64,000 nt of DNA from contig NZ_VDFW01000016.1 of assembly GCF_006152065.1 (NCBI RefSeq), positions 1 through 64,000 on the forward strand, read 5' to 3'. Made by a program: the position numbers and the translations under genes. Under the pieces are notes generated by a model. It was not told the DNA's origin. It saw only the letters and a list, made by a program, of their open reading frames with translations, and did no database searches. Source of the stretch: Amycolatopsis alkalitolerans (GTDB lineage: Bacteria; Actinomycetota; Actinomycetes; Mycobacteriales; Pseudonocardiaceae). Below, piece after piece: positions 8,938-17,637 of this stretch (positions are counted from its first letter, which is position 1; every line of letters begins with the position of its first letter).

Positions 8938-9699
8938 GTGAGCCCGCAGACTGGCGACGTGCCGAGAGATCGACTGCCGTGGACCAGCCGCGCCGCCGTG
9001 CTGCTGCCGAGCCCGTCCGCGACGCCGTTCACGTTCTGGTATCTGACGCTGCTGCTGGCGACGACGGTCCTGCAGCGGGTGGTCGGCGAATCGGTGTCCG
9101 CGCGCCTGCTCGCCGGGGCCAGCACGGACGCGCACAACCTGTGGCACCGGCCGGTGATGAGCCTGATCAGCAGCGCGCTGTGGATCGAGGACTCCGGCTG
9201 GCTGGTCTACGTGCTGATCTTCGCGCTCGCGGTCGCGCCGCTCGAACGGCGGGTGGGCGCGGGCTGGACGTTCGCGGTGTTCGCCAGCGGGCATGTCCTC
9301 GCGACGCTCGCCACGGAACTGCCGGTGATGGTGGCGCTGCGTCAGGGCTGGCTGCCCGCCGCGGACGGGCGTTGGCTCGACATCGGGGTCAGCTACGGGT
9401 TCTTCGCGACCGCCGGGGCGATGGTGCCGATCCTCGCGAAGCGGCTGCGGCTCGTCGCCGTGGCCGTCATCGAGGTGCTCATCGTCGTGATCTACCTCAC
9501 GGACGATCCGGGCTCGCTGCTGTCGATCGTGACCGTCGCGGGGCACGCGATCGCCGCGCATATCGGGATGCTGGGCTGGTGGCCGTGGTTGCGGCGGCGC
9601 GGGCTCGCCGGCACGCTGCGGTTCACCCGGCCCCCGAAGCCGGCCCCGGAAGATCAGTTCGGGCCGGACTCTCCCTTGGCCGGTTCCGGTACGCGGTAG
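8938..9699 (+). CDS. Rhomboid-like integral membrane protein
   Basis: A 253-residue protein with about six membrane segments, resembling the actinobacterial rhomboid-like family. GVSYGFFA sits where rhomboid proteases have the catalytic serine motif, and a late helix carries GHAIAAHIG where the catalytic histidine would be. Whether it is an active intramembrane protease is unclear because the loop motifs are diverged. GTG at 8938 is chosen; the upstream extension overlaps the divergent gene's start. The phosphatase gene begins 11 bases downstream, suggesting cotranscription. Confidence 0.72.
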   Translation: MSPQTGDVPRDRLPWTSRAAVLLPSPSATPFTFWYLTLLLATTVLQRVVGESVSARLLAGASTDAHNLWHRPVMSLISSALWIEDSGWLVYVLIFALAVAPLERRVGAGWTFAVFASGHVLATLATELPVMVALRQGWLPAADGRWLDIGVSYGFFATAGAMVPILAKRLRLVAVAVIEVLIVVIYLTDDPGSLLSIVTVAGHAIAAHIGMLGWWPWLRRRGLAGTLRFTRPPKPAPEDQFGPDSPLAGSGTR

Positions 9700-9710
9700 A
9701 CGATGAAGGC

Positions 9711-10475
9711 ATGCGGTGGCTCGAACTCGAAGGGGCGGCGAACGCCCGTGATGTGGGCGGGTTGCCCACCTCGGACGGCGGCACGATCGCCGAGCGGACT
9801 CTCCTGCGCGCGGACAACCTGCAGGGCCTGACACCCACGGACGTCAAGCTCCTCGTCGAGGAGTTCGGCCTGAGCACCGTCGTCGACCTGCGCAGCACGC
9901 ACGAGGTCGAGGCCGAAGGGCCTGGTCCGCTTCGTGCGATCGGCACCGTGCGCCATGTGCAGCTGTCGATGCTGCTCGAGCGGGAGTACTCGGCCGAGGC
10001 GCTCTTCGCGCGGCGCGAGAAGGCGCTCGCCCGCTACCCCGACGACCCGATGTGCGCGCTCTACCTGGGCTACCTCGAAGACCGGCCGGAGAACGTGGTC
10101 GCCGCGCTGCGCACGATCTCCGAATCGCCGAACGCGGCGCTCGTGCACTGTGCCGCGGGCAAGGACCGGACCGGCGTGGTTGTCGCGCTTTCGCTGACCG
10201 TCGCCGGTGTGGCCCGCGACGCCGTGGTCGCCGACTACGCCGCCAGCGGCACCCGGATCGACGGCATCATGGCGCGGCTGCTGGCTTCGCCCACCTACCG
10301 CCCGGACCTCGAAAAACGCGGCGGCGGCAGCGACGCGCACCGTCCCCGGGCCGAGACGATGGAGGCGTTCCTCACCGAAGTCGGCTCCCGTTACGGCGGC
10401 GTCCTCGCGTGGCTCGAGCGCCATGGTTTCGGCGAGGACGAGGCGGACCGGTTACGGACGAAGCTCGTGGCGTAG
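9711..10475 (+). CDS. Protein tyrosine/serine phosphatase (LMW-independent, DSP-like)
   Basis: A 254-residue phosphatase of the actinobacterial tyrosine/serine phosphatase family (PtpB-like). The signature P-loop HCAAGKDRTG spans residues 146-155 with nucleophile C147 and R153. The N-terminal NARDVGGLPTSDG and FRxAD-like RTLLRADNL segments are also typical. It is probably cytoplasmic, since no signal peptide is seen. ATG at 9711, just after the rhomboid-like gene. Confidence 0.9.
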   Translation: MRWLELEGAANARDVGGLPTSDGGTIAERTLLRADNLQGLTPTDVKLLVEEFGLSTVVDLRSTHEVEAEGPGPLRAIGTVRHVQLSMLLEREYSAEALFARREKALARYPDDPMCALYLGYLEDRPENVVAALRTISESPNAALVHCAAGKDRTGVVVALSLTVAGVARDAVVADYAASGTRIDGIMARLLASPTYRPDLEKRGGGSDAHRPRAETMEAFLTEVGSRYGGVLAWLERHGFGEDEADRLRTKLVA

Positions 10476-10523
10476 CGCCGCGCCGCAACCAGCACTGTTC
10501 ACCGAGGCGCCCACCGCCACCGG

Positions 10524-10660
10524 TCACCGCGGTGGCGCCCCCGCGACGAACCGGGCCAGCAGCTCTTCGAGCGTCTCCAGTTCGGTCTCGCTGAACATTC
10601 CGAACAGGTCTCGCGCCGACTCGCCCGCGAGCCGCCTCGCGGTGGCGAACGCGTCCTCAC
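10524..10660 (-). pseudogene. C-terminal fragment of a MarR-like regulator (tentative)
   Basis: On the minus strand about 45 codons read ...ATARRLAGESARDLFGMFSE then TELETLEELLARFVAGAPP and a stop at 10524. This is a helical C-terminus of the kind ending MarR-type regulators. The rest of the gene is missing: sequence changes at ~10660 into a multicopper oxidase fragment on the plus strand. Family assignment is weak because only the tail is left. Confidence 0.4.
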
Positions 10661-11825
10661 CCGACGATCGTCAGCCGCCGCGGGCGACCACCGTCGTCCG
10701 GCACCGGAACCTGTTGCCCGTGCCCACGGTCACGCATCTGCACGGCGGCCGCACCCCGCCCGCCGGCGACGGCTACCCCACCGATCTGGTCGCCCCGATG
10801 TCCACGGTGGACTACACGTATCCGCTCGACCAGCGCACCGCGACGCTGTGGTACCACGACCACCGGATGGACTTCACCGGGCCGGGCGTCTGGCGCGGGC
10901 TCGCCGGATTCCATCTGGTGCGCGACGACGAGGAGGGCGCGCTCGGGCTGCCCGCGAGGGAACTCCCGCTGATGATCACCGATCGCAGTTTCGGCGCGGA
11001 CGGTTCGCTGCGGTACCCAGCCTCGACCCCACGCTGGCGGCGCCGGGTGTCACCGATCGGTACGCCGGCGGGGTGCTCGGCGACGTCATGCTGGTCAACG
11101 GCGCGCCCTGGCCGGTGGCCACGGTCGAGGGCGCCCAGTACCGGCTGCGGATCCTCAACGCGTGCAACGCCCGCCGCCTCGACCTGCGCCTGGACCCCGG
11201 CCGACCGCTCACCCAGATCGGCACCGATGGCGGCCTGCTGGCCCAACCTCTGCGGCATGAGCATTTCGTACTGGCACCCGCGCAACGCCTCGACGCGATC
11301 GTGGACTTCTCCGCCTACCCGCCCGGCACCGCCGTGAGCCTGGTCAACGACTTCGGCGAGGGGCGGATGGGCGAGGTGCTGCGGTTCCGCGTCGGCGAGC
11401 GGGCGCCGGACGGCTTCCGGTTGCCCGGCCGGCTGTCCACCATCGAACCGCTGGGCCCGCCGGCGGTGACGCGGACGCTGCATTTCCAGGCCGGCGGGAC
11501 GAAAGGCTGGCTGATCAACGGCGAACTGTTCAGCCCGCACGCGATCGCGGCCAGGCCGGCGCTCGGCAGCGTCGAGGTATGGCGGCTGGTGAGCGATTTC
11601 CACCACCCGGTGCACCTGCACCTGAACCCGTTCCAGGTGCTCTCCCGGGGCCTCGCCGGGCCGGGCCCGTTCGACGCCGGGTGGAAGGACACGATCGACC
11701 TGCGCCCGGCGGAGGAGGCCGCGATCGCGATCCGGTTCGACGGCTACCGCGGCAAGTACGTGTTCCACTGCCACAACCTCGAACACGAGGACATGGCCAT
11801 GATGGGCAATTTCGAGGTGACCTAG
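10660..11825 (+). pseudogene. Multicopper oxidase (CotA/bilirubin-oxidase-like), 5'-truncated and frameshifted
   Basis: All four copper-binding clusters are readable: HLHGG, WYHDHRMDF, HPVHLH and HCHNLEHEDM (T1/T2/T3 ligands). The first ~80-100 residues before the HLHGG region and any start codon are missing. In addition the frame changes near 11020: the text GSLRYP continues as SLDPTLAAPGVTDRYAGG in the next frame, consistent with loss of one C in a CCC run. The 3' end overlaps the stop of the convergent flavoprotein gene by four bases. Intact relatives are ~450-500-residue laccase-like enzymes. Confidence 0.88.
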
Positions 11826-12319
11826 AGGTAGTCCGCCGTACTCCCGGCCAGGGGCAGTTCGGGCAGGCCGAGCTTGCGATGATCCCAGGACCGCACGCGC
11901 TTCGGATCGACGCGGACCGCGACGCGCTTGTTCATCATCGCGTCCACGGCGGGGCGGACCTCTTCGCTGTACGGACCGTTGTAGCGTTCCCACACGCTGA
12001 TCCCGACCCGCAGGATGTCGTCCGGATCGTCGCTGATCACCGCATGCCCTTCGATCGACACGCCGCGCAGCTTGTCGTAGGTCAGCCCGTCCTCGATGAG
12101 CACCGTGATCCGGTCGTCACGGCGAAGGTTCACCACCTTCTGCGACTTGACCTTCGTCTCGAACCAGACCGTGCCGTCCACCACGGCGTACCACATCGCG
12201 ACCAGGTGCGGCACGCCTTCCGGCCCCAGCGTCGCCATCGTCGCGGTGCGGCTGCGCGCCACGAACGCGGTGATCTCGTCCTCGCTCATGCGGATCTGCG
12301 CCCGCTGGTTCACACCCAT
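11822..12319 (-). CDS. Pyridoxamine-5'-phosphate oxidase-like flavoprotein (PPOX/F420 class)
   Basis: A 165-residue split-barrel protein: MSEDEITAFVARSRTATMAT, then PHLVAMWYAVVDGTVWFET and the RDDRITVLIEDG strand are typical of actinobacterial PPOX-class, F420- or flavin-dependent enzymes. It would bind F420, FMN or heme as a homodimer. The start codon ATG at 12319 overlaps the cysNC stop (a second ATG at 12322 is possible), so it is translationally coupled to the sulfate-activation genes. A link to sulfur metabolism is only suggested by position. Confidence 0.82.
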   Translation of the reverse strand: MGVNQRAQIRMSEDEITAFVARSRTATMATLGPEGVPHLVAMWYAVVDGTVWFETKVKSQKVVNLRRDDRITVLIEDGLTYDKLRGVSIEGHAVISDDPDDILRVGISVWERYNGPYSEEVRPAVDAMMNKRVAVRVDPKRVRSWDHRKLGLPELPLAGSTADYL

Positions 12320-14139
12320 CATCGGTCCAGGAATCTCAGGATGGCGGAGGCCATCGCGGCGGGGTCGCCGTCGCCGGGGCGTAACACGAGTTCGGGGGAC
12401 ACGGGTGGCTCGTACGGATCGTCGATGCCCGTGAACCCGCGGATCTCCCCCGCCCGCGCCTTGGCGTACATGCCCTTCGGATCGCGCGCCTCGCACACCT
12501 CGAGTGGCGTGTCCACGTAAACCTCCACAAAGGACAATCCGGCAACCTCGTGCGCGGCGCGGGCCTTCGCCCGGTCGCCACGGTAAGGACTGATCAACGA
12601 CACTATCGCCACCGTCCCCGCGTCGGCAAACAGCTGAGCGACGGCCGTCACGCGGCGCACGTTCTCCGCGCGGTCCTGCCCGCTGAACCCCAGGTCGGCG
12701 TTGAGCCCGTGCCGCAGGTTGTCTCCGTCCAGCAGGTACGCGGGGCGCCCGGCCGCGACGAGCAGGCGTTCCAGCTCGGCGGCGACGGTCGACTTCCCCG
12801 AAGCCGACAGCCCCGTCAGCCAGACGGTCAGCCCGCGGGTCGGCCGCTCGTCGCGGGTGACGGTCGCGGCGTGCCAGACGACGCGCGTCGCCGGACCGGT
12901 GATCATGCCGGCGGCGACGGTGTTGTTCGTGACGTCGTCGACGAGGATGAAGCTGCCGGTCGCCCGGTTGCGCCGGTACGGGTCGAACAGCACCGGCTGC
13001 CGGGTGCGCAGCTGGATCCGGCCGATCTCGTTGAGTGCCAGCGAGGTCGCGGACTCGTCGCGGTGGAGGGTGTTGACGTCGAGCCGGTATTCGAGCGAGC
13101 GGACCTCGGCCGTCGCGGCGCGGGTGGTGTGCCGCAGCGTGTACGTCGCGCCGGGGGTGAGGCTCGAGCGGTCGGCGAACCAGCACACCATCGCGTCGAG
13201 GTCCTGCCCGCTGTGCGGCCGGTTGCCCGGGCGGCAGATCAGGTCGCCGCGGGCGATGTCCAGGTCGTCGGCGAGCTGGACGGTCACCGCCTGCGGGGCG
13301 AACGCCTCGGTGACCTCCTTGCCGCCGGGACCCCAGATGGCCCGGATAGTCGTGCGGAATCCGGACGGCAGCACGAGAACCTCGTCGCCGGGCTTGAACG
13401 TTCCGCCGGAAACGGTGCCCGCGTAGCCGCGAAAGTCACGGTCGTGCCGGCGGATCACGTACTGCACCGGGAACCGGGCGTCGATCAGGTTCCGGTCGGA
13501 GGCCACGTGCACCTCTTCGAGATGGTGCAGCAGCGGAGCGCCCTCGTACCAGGGCATGCTCGCGCCGCGGTGCACGATGTTGTCCCCGTGCAGCGCCGAG
13601 ACCGGCACGAACGTCAGGTCCGGCACGTCCAGCTTCATCGCGAACCGGCGGAAATCGTCCCGGATCTCCTCGTAGCGCTCCCGCGACCAGCCGACGAGGT
13701 CCATCTTGTTGACGCACAGCACCAGATGCGGGATTCCGAGCAGGCTCGCGAGGAACGCGTGGCGCCGCGACTGTTCGAGCACGCCCTTGCGGGCGTCGAC
13801 GAGGATCAGCGCGAGGTCGGCCGTCGAGGCGCCGGTGACCATGTTGCGGGTGTACTGGATATGGCCCGGTGTATCGGCGATGATGAATTTCCGGCGCGGG
13901 GTGGCGAAATAGCGATGCGCCACGTCAATGGTGATTCCCTGTTCGCGCTCCGCGCGCAATCCGTCGGTGAGCAACGCGAGGTTCGGGTATTCCTCACCAC
14001 GCTCCCGGCTGGTGCGCTCCACCGCGGAAAGCTGGTCGGTGAAAAGCGTTTTGGAATCGAAGAGCAGCCGCCCGATCAAGGTGGACTTGCCGTCGTCGAC
14101 ACTGCCCGCCGTGGCGAGCCGGAGCAATTCCCGGGCCAT
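12319..14139 (-). CDS. cysNC: Bifunctional sulfate adenylyltransferase GTPase subunit / APS kinase (CysN-CysC fusion)
   Basis: A 606-residue fusion. Residues 1-~430 are CysN, the GTPase that drives ATP sulfurylase: G1 GSVDDGKST (12-20), DTPGH (89-93), NKMD (144-147). Residues ~435-606 are CysC, APS kinase, with P-loop GLSASGKST (443-451) and the PYRGDR and [20 protein letters not shown] segments. With CysD it converts sulfate to APS and then PAPS. The fusion is normal in actinobacteria. cysD lies one base upstream. PAPS can feed assimilation or the sulfotransferase encoded at 17634. Confidence 0.96.
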   Translation of the reverse strand: MARELLRLATAGSVDDGKSTLIGRLLFDSKTLFTDQLSAVERTSRERGEEYPNLALLTDGLRAEREQGITIDVAHRYFATPRRKFIIADTPGHIQYTRNMVTGASTADLALILVDARKGVLEQSRRHAFLASLLGIPHLVLCVNKMDLVGWSRERYEEIRDDFRRFAMKLDVPDLTFVPVSALHGDNIVHRGASMPWYEGAPLLHHLEEVHVASDRNLIDARFPVQYVIRRHDRDFRGYAGTVSGGTFKPGDEVLVLPSGFRTTIRAIWGPGGKEVTEAFAPQAVTVQLADDLDIARGDLICRPGNRPHSGQDLDAMVCWFADRSSLTPGATYTLRHTTRAATAEVRSLEYRLDVNTLHRDESATSLALNEIGRIQLRTRQPVLFDPYRRNRATGSFILVDDVTNNTVAAGMITGPATRVVWHAATVTRDERPTRGLTVWLTGLSASGKSTVAAELERLLVAAGRPAYLLDGDNLRHGLNADLGFSGQDRAENVRRVTAVAQLFADAGTVAIVSLISPYRGDRAKARAAHEVAGLSFVEVYVDTPLEVCEARDPKGMYAKARAGEIRGFTGIDDPYEPPVSPELVLRPGDGDPAAMASAILRFLDR

Positions 14140-14140
14140 C

Positions 14141-15052
14141 TCAGAAATAGCCTTCCCGCTTGCGGTCTTCCATTCCCGCCTCGGAGATCCGGTCGTCGGC
14201 CCGGGTCGCGCCGCGTTCGGTGACCCGGGTCGCGGCCGTCTCGGCGACCACCTCGGCGGGCGTGGCGGCCGTGGACTCGACGCAGCCGGTGCAGGTCGCG
14301 TCGCCGACGGTACGGAAGCGAACCGTTGCCGGGTAAGGCTGTTCCCCTTCGAAAAGGGTCAGGTGCCGGGTGCGCGCGAGGAGCATGCCGTCCCGCTGCA
14401 CGACGTCGCGGCGGTGCGCGTAATAGAGGGAGGGGAGCTCGATTCCCTCGGCCGCGATATAGGACCAGATATCCAGCTCGGTCCAGTTCGACAGCGGGAA
14501 GACGCGAATGTGCTCACCCCGGCGATGACGGCCGTTGTAGAGATTCCACAGTTCGGGCCGCTGGTTGCGTGGATCCCATTGGCCGAACTCGTCCCGGAAG
14601 CTGAAGACCCGTTCCTTCGCCCGCGCCTTCTCTTCGTCACGCCGGGCACCGCCGAAAACCGCATCGAACCCGTTTTCCCTGATCAGCCGCAGCAGAGTGA
14701 CGGTTTGCAGCCTGTTCCGCGAGGCGCGCGGGCCGGATTCCGCCACGACCCGCCCGGCGTCGATATCGTCCTGCACGCGGCCCACGACCAGCCGTACGCC
14801 GAGCTTCTCGACGGTCCGGTCCCGGAACTGGAGCACCTCGTCGAAGTTGTGCCCGGTGTCCACATGCGACACCGGGAACGGCGGCGGCGAGGGCCAGAAC
14901 GCCTTGCGCGCCAGGTGCAGCATCACCACCGAGTCCTTGCCCCCGGAGAACAGCAGCACCGGCCGCTCGAAGGTGGCCGCCACCTCGCGGAACACGTGCA
15001 CCGACTCCGCCTCGAGCGCGTCGAGATGGGACAGCTCGTAGGTGCTGGTCAT
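14141..15052 (-). CDS. cysD: Sulfate adenylyltransferase subunit 2
   Basis: A 303-residue ATP sulfurylase catalytic subunit. The PP-loop ATP-binding motif SGGKDS is at residues 36-41, and [20 protein letters not shown] and [11 protein letters not shown] are family signatures. It forms APS from sulfate and ATP with CysN. It is the first gene of a cysD-cysNC-PPOX operon. The ATG at 15052 has no Shine-Dalgarno; the promoter hexamers at 15059-15088 put the transcription start on or beside the ATG, so the message is probably leaderless. Confidence 0.96.
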   Translation of the reverse strand: MTSTYELSHLDALEAESVHVFREVAATFERPVLLFSGGKDSVVMLHLARKAFWPSPPPFPVSHVDTGHNFDEVLQFRDRTVEKLGVRLVVGRVQDDIDAGRVVAESGPRASRNRLQTVTLLRLIRENGFDAVFGGARRDEEKARAKERVFSFRDEFGQWDPRNQRPELWNLYNGRHRRGEHIRVFPLSNWTELDIWSYIAAEGIELPSLYYAHRRDVVQRDGMLLARTRHLTLFEGEQPYPATVRFRTVGDATCTGCVESTAATPAEVVAETAATRVTERGATRADDRISEAGMEDRKREGYF

Positions 15053-15088
15053 GGAGGAAAATTAGAACACGTTCTTGCTTTCGGTCAA
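15050..15088 (-). promoter_or_regulatory. cysD promoter with AGAAC-N2-GTTCT dyad; leaderless start
   Basis: Reading the minus strand: -35 TTGACC at 15088-15083, an 18-base spacer, -10 TAATTT at 15064-15059, then six bases to the ATG at 15052. The spacer holds the dyad AGAACGTGTTCT (15064-15075), arms of 5 bp with a 2-bp centre, well placed for a repressor or activator of sulfate genes. It is not a LexA box, which has a 4-bp centre. Confidence 0.6.
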
Positions 15089-15109
15089 TCCCCGGAGCAT
15101 GCTGGCGGC

Positions 15110-15595
15110 ATGGACCTCGTCGCGCTGGAAGAGATCAAACGCGTGAAGCACCGCTATCTGCGCTGCGTGGACCTGAAGCGGTGGGACGACGTCGCGGACA
15201 CCTTCGCCCCGGAGGCGACCGCGAGCTACGGCACGCCCACCTACGGCGAGCCGATCACGCTCTCCGGACGCGACGCGATCGTCGGGTTCCTGCGCGAGAA
15301 GCTGGGCGGAAACATCATCACCACGCATTTCGCGGTGCAGCCGGAGATCGACATCGAGGGCGACACCGCGGCGGGGACCTGGCCGTTCGAGGACACCGTG
15401 ATCGCCACCGAGTACCAGGTGATGATCAAGGGCGCGGCGGTGTACGAGGACCGGTACCGCCGCTGCGAGGACGGGCGCTGGCGTATCGCGCACACCGGCT
15501 ACACCCGCACGTACGAGTTCATGCTCCCGCTCAAGAACCTGCCGAGTCTCAAGTTCACCGCCAACCGCTGGGCCGATCGCGAGAACGCGTTCTAG
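15110..15595 (+). CDS. SnoaL-like / nuclear transport factor 2 family protein
   Basis: A 161-residue protein with the alpha+beta NTF2/SnoaL fold pattern: an N-terminal helix (IKRVKHRYLRCVDLKRWDDV) followed by strands and the ending GRWRIAHTGYTRTYE. Members are small cone-shaped enzymes (isomerases, cyclases, dehydratases) or binding proteins. The 57-base divergent gap to cysD must hold both promoters. It is first in a plus-strand run SnoaL - DUF1214 - SDR - sulfotransferase. Confidence 0.8.
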   Translation: MDLVALEEIKRVKHRYLRCVDLKRWDDVADTFAPEATASYGTPTYGEPITLSGRDAIVGFLREKLGGNIITTHFAVQPEIDIEGDTAAGTWPFEDTVIATEYQVMIKGAAVYEDRYRRCEDGRWRIAHTGYTRTYEFMLPLKNLPSLKFTANRWADRENAF

Positions 15596-15654
15596 AGAGT
15601 TGAAAGGTGGTCTGCGTGGCGGTTTGGGTAGCGGAACCTGAGGCGGCCCACAGC

Positions 15655-15671
15655 AAGCGGCTCCGCCGCTT
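15655..15671 (+). terminator. Hairpin AAGCGG/CCGCTT between SnoaL and DUF1214 genes
   Basis: Perfect 6-bp arms AAGCGG (15655-15660) and CCGCTT (15666-15671) around CTCCG, without a U-tract. It lies in the 102-base gap after the SnoaL-like gene. It may attenuate read-through or be part of an interspersed repeat, since the whole gap (15600-15690) has a repeat-like composition. Confidence 0.35.
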
Positions 15672-15697
15672 CCAAGAGCGCCTGTAGGAAGGATGCG

Positions 15698-16861
15698 ATG
15701 CTCACCGACAAGTTCGCCGCCGCGCTCGGCGAGGCCGAGAAGATCATCGCCGGGGCGCCGCACGTCCGGACCGAGCAGGACCTCGTCGAGGGCTACGACT
15801 ATCTCGCCGGCAGCATCCGGGCGTCGTTGCAGATGGCCTGGGCCTACGAGCGCGACTTCCCGTTCTTCGTCCAGTCCACCGGTCCGTACACGAAGATGGG
15901 CCTCGACAATCCCGACACCCTCTACTTCCACTCGTACCTGCGCGAAGACGCCGAGTACGTCGTCACCGGCACGCGCGGCACGACACGCGACCTGAGCTTC
16001 CAGATCCTCAACGGTGACTACTCCCCCGTCGACGTGCCGGACAGCCTCACCGCGTTCGACGACCGCCAGATCGACATCGCGGACGACGGCAGCTACGAGA
16101 TCCGGTTCGGGCCGGGCAAGTCCGGGCCGAACTACTTCACGCTCGGGCCGGGCTCGGCGATGCTCGTCGCGCGCGAGGTGTACAGCGACTGGAGCCGCGA
16201 GGAGCGCGGCACGATCCGCATCCGGCGCGCGGACACGACCGGGCAGGCGCCGCCACCGCTCAGCCGTGACCTGCTGGAAAAGCGGTACGGCGTCGCCGGG
16301 AAGATCCTGCTGTCGCGGCTGAACACCTTCCTCGCGTTCCCGAAATGGTTCTACCTGAACCTGCCGGTCAACACGCTCACCGAGCCGCGCGCGACGCCGG
16401 GCGGGCTGAGCACGCAGTTCTCCTCGGTCGGGCACTACGACCTGGCCGACGACCAGGCCATGGTGGTCACGGTGCCGAAATCCGACGCGCCGTACCAGGG
16501 CATCCAACTCGGCAGCATGTGGTACATCTCGCTGGACTACCTCAACCACCAGACGAGCCTCACCGCCGATCAGGCTCGCGTCGACCCGGACGGGAAGATC
16601 CGGTTCGTGATCAGCGAACGCGACCCGGGTGTCGCGAACTGGCTGGAGCGCACCGGGCACAGCCGCGGGTACATCCAGATCCGCTGGCAGCAGCTTTCCC
16701 GTGACCTCACGCCCGCGGACGGGCCCGACTTCGAGGTGGTCGAAGTGGACGATCTCGCGAGCACGCTTCCGTTCTACGACAACGCGAAGATCACTCCCGG
16801 CGAGTTCGCCGACCGGATCGCGGCCCGCCAGGCCGCCGTCGCGCGGAGGATGCTCGGCTGA
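15698..16861 (+). CDS. DUF1214-type conserved protein
   Basis: A 387-residue protein without a signal peptide. The middle and C-terminal parts resemble DUF1214: DLSFQILNGDYSP, then FPKWFYLNLPVNTLTEPRATPGG and GGLSTQFSSVGHYDLADDQA, and an ending with GYIQIRWQQLSRDLTPADGPDF. Proteins of this type occur in actinobacteria near SDR and lipid/steroid-type genes; no biochemical function is established that I can name. The last base of its stop is the first base of the following SDR start (TGATG), so the two are coupled. Confidence 0.7.
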   Translation: MLTDKFAAALGEAEKIIAGAPHVRTEQDLVEGYDYLAGSIRASLQMAWAYERDFPFFVQSTGPYTKMGLDNPDTLYFHSYLREDAEYVVTGTRGTTRDLSFQILNGDYSPVDVPDSLTAFDDRQIDIADDGSYEIRFGPGKSGPNYFTLGPGSAMLVAREVYSDWSREERGTIRIRRADTTGQAPPPLSRDLLEKRYGVAGKILLSRLNTFLAFPKWFYLNLPVNTLTEPRATPGGLSTQFSSVGHYDLADDQAMVVTVPKSDAPYQGIQLGSMWYISLDYLNHQTSLTADQARVDPDGKIRFVISERDPGVANWLERTGHSRGYIQIRWQQLSRDLTPADGPDFEVVEVDDLASTLPFYDNAKITPGEFADRIAARQAAVARRMLG

Positions 16862-17637
16862 TGCTGCTCCAGGACAAGGTCGTCGTGGTTTCGGGGATCG
16901 GCAGCGGTCTCGGCCGCGCGATCGCTTTGCAGTGTGCGCGGGCGGGCGCCGACGTCGTGCTCGCCGCGCGCACGGAGGCCCGGCTCACCGAGGTCGCGAA
17001 GGAGGTCACCGACTTGGGCCGCCGGGCGGTCGCCGTGCCCGCCGATGTGACCGACGAGACCGCCGTCGGTACCCTGTTAAGCTCCACTGTGGACGCCTTC
17101 GGCCGGGTGGATGCCTTGGTGAACAACGCGTTCGCGATGCCACCGATCCGGGAGCTGGCGAAAGTGGAGCTCGACGAGGTGCGCGCTTCGTTCGAGACCA
17201 ATGTGTACGCCGCGATCCGGCTGACCCGCGTTTTCGCCCCCGAACTCGAGAAGAGCCGCGGCTCCGCCGTGATGATCAACTCGGCGGTGCTGCGCCATTC
17301 GCAGCGCGGCTTCGGTCCGTACAAGATGGCGAAGTCGAGCCTGCTGGCCGCGGCGCAGGTGCTCGCCACCGAACTCGGGCCGCGCGGGATTCGCGTCAAC
17401 TCGGTCGCGCCAGGCTATATCTGGGGTGACAACCTGAAGTTCTACTTCGACTACCTCGCGAAGAAGCGCGGCGTCACGGCCGAGGAGATCTATCAGGAGA
17501 CGGCCGGCACGGTCGACCTGCGCAAGCTGCCCGAACCCGACGAGATCGCGGACGCCGTGGTGTTCCTCGCGTCGGATCTCGCGCGGGCGATCACCGGGCA
17601 GTGCCTGGACGTCAACTGCGGGGAGTACCACCTATGA
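16861..17637 (+). CDS. Short-chain dehydrogenase/reductase (classical SDR)
   Basis: A 258-residue NAD(P)-dependent oxidoreductase. The cofactor glycine motif is slightly atypical (SGIGSGLG, residues 11-18), NNA lies at 88-90, and the catalytic set is S141, Y154 and K158 (YKMAK). It is coupled to DUF1214 upstream (TGATG) and to the sulfotransferase downstream (ATGA). The natural reading is an alcohol/ketone step that prepares or removes a hydroxyl group handled by the sulfotransferase. Confidence 0.88.
   Translation: MLLQDKVVVVSGIGSGLGRAIALQCARAGADVVLAARTEARLTEVAKEVTDLGRRAVAVPADVTDETAVGTLLSSTVDAFGRVDALVNNAFAMPPIRELAKVELDEVRASFETNVYAAIRLTRVFAPELEKSRGSAVMINSAVLRHSQRGFGPYKMAKSSLLAAAQVLATELGPRGIRVNSVAPGYIWGDNLKFYFDYLAKKRGVTAEEIYQETAGTVDLRKLPEPDEIADAVVFLASDLARAITGQCLDVNCGEYHL

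Noticed and set aside
15064-15075. LexA/SOS box before cysD
   Set aside because: AGAAC-GT-GTTCT has a two-base centre, while the actinobacterial LexA site is GAAC-N4-GTTC.
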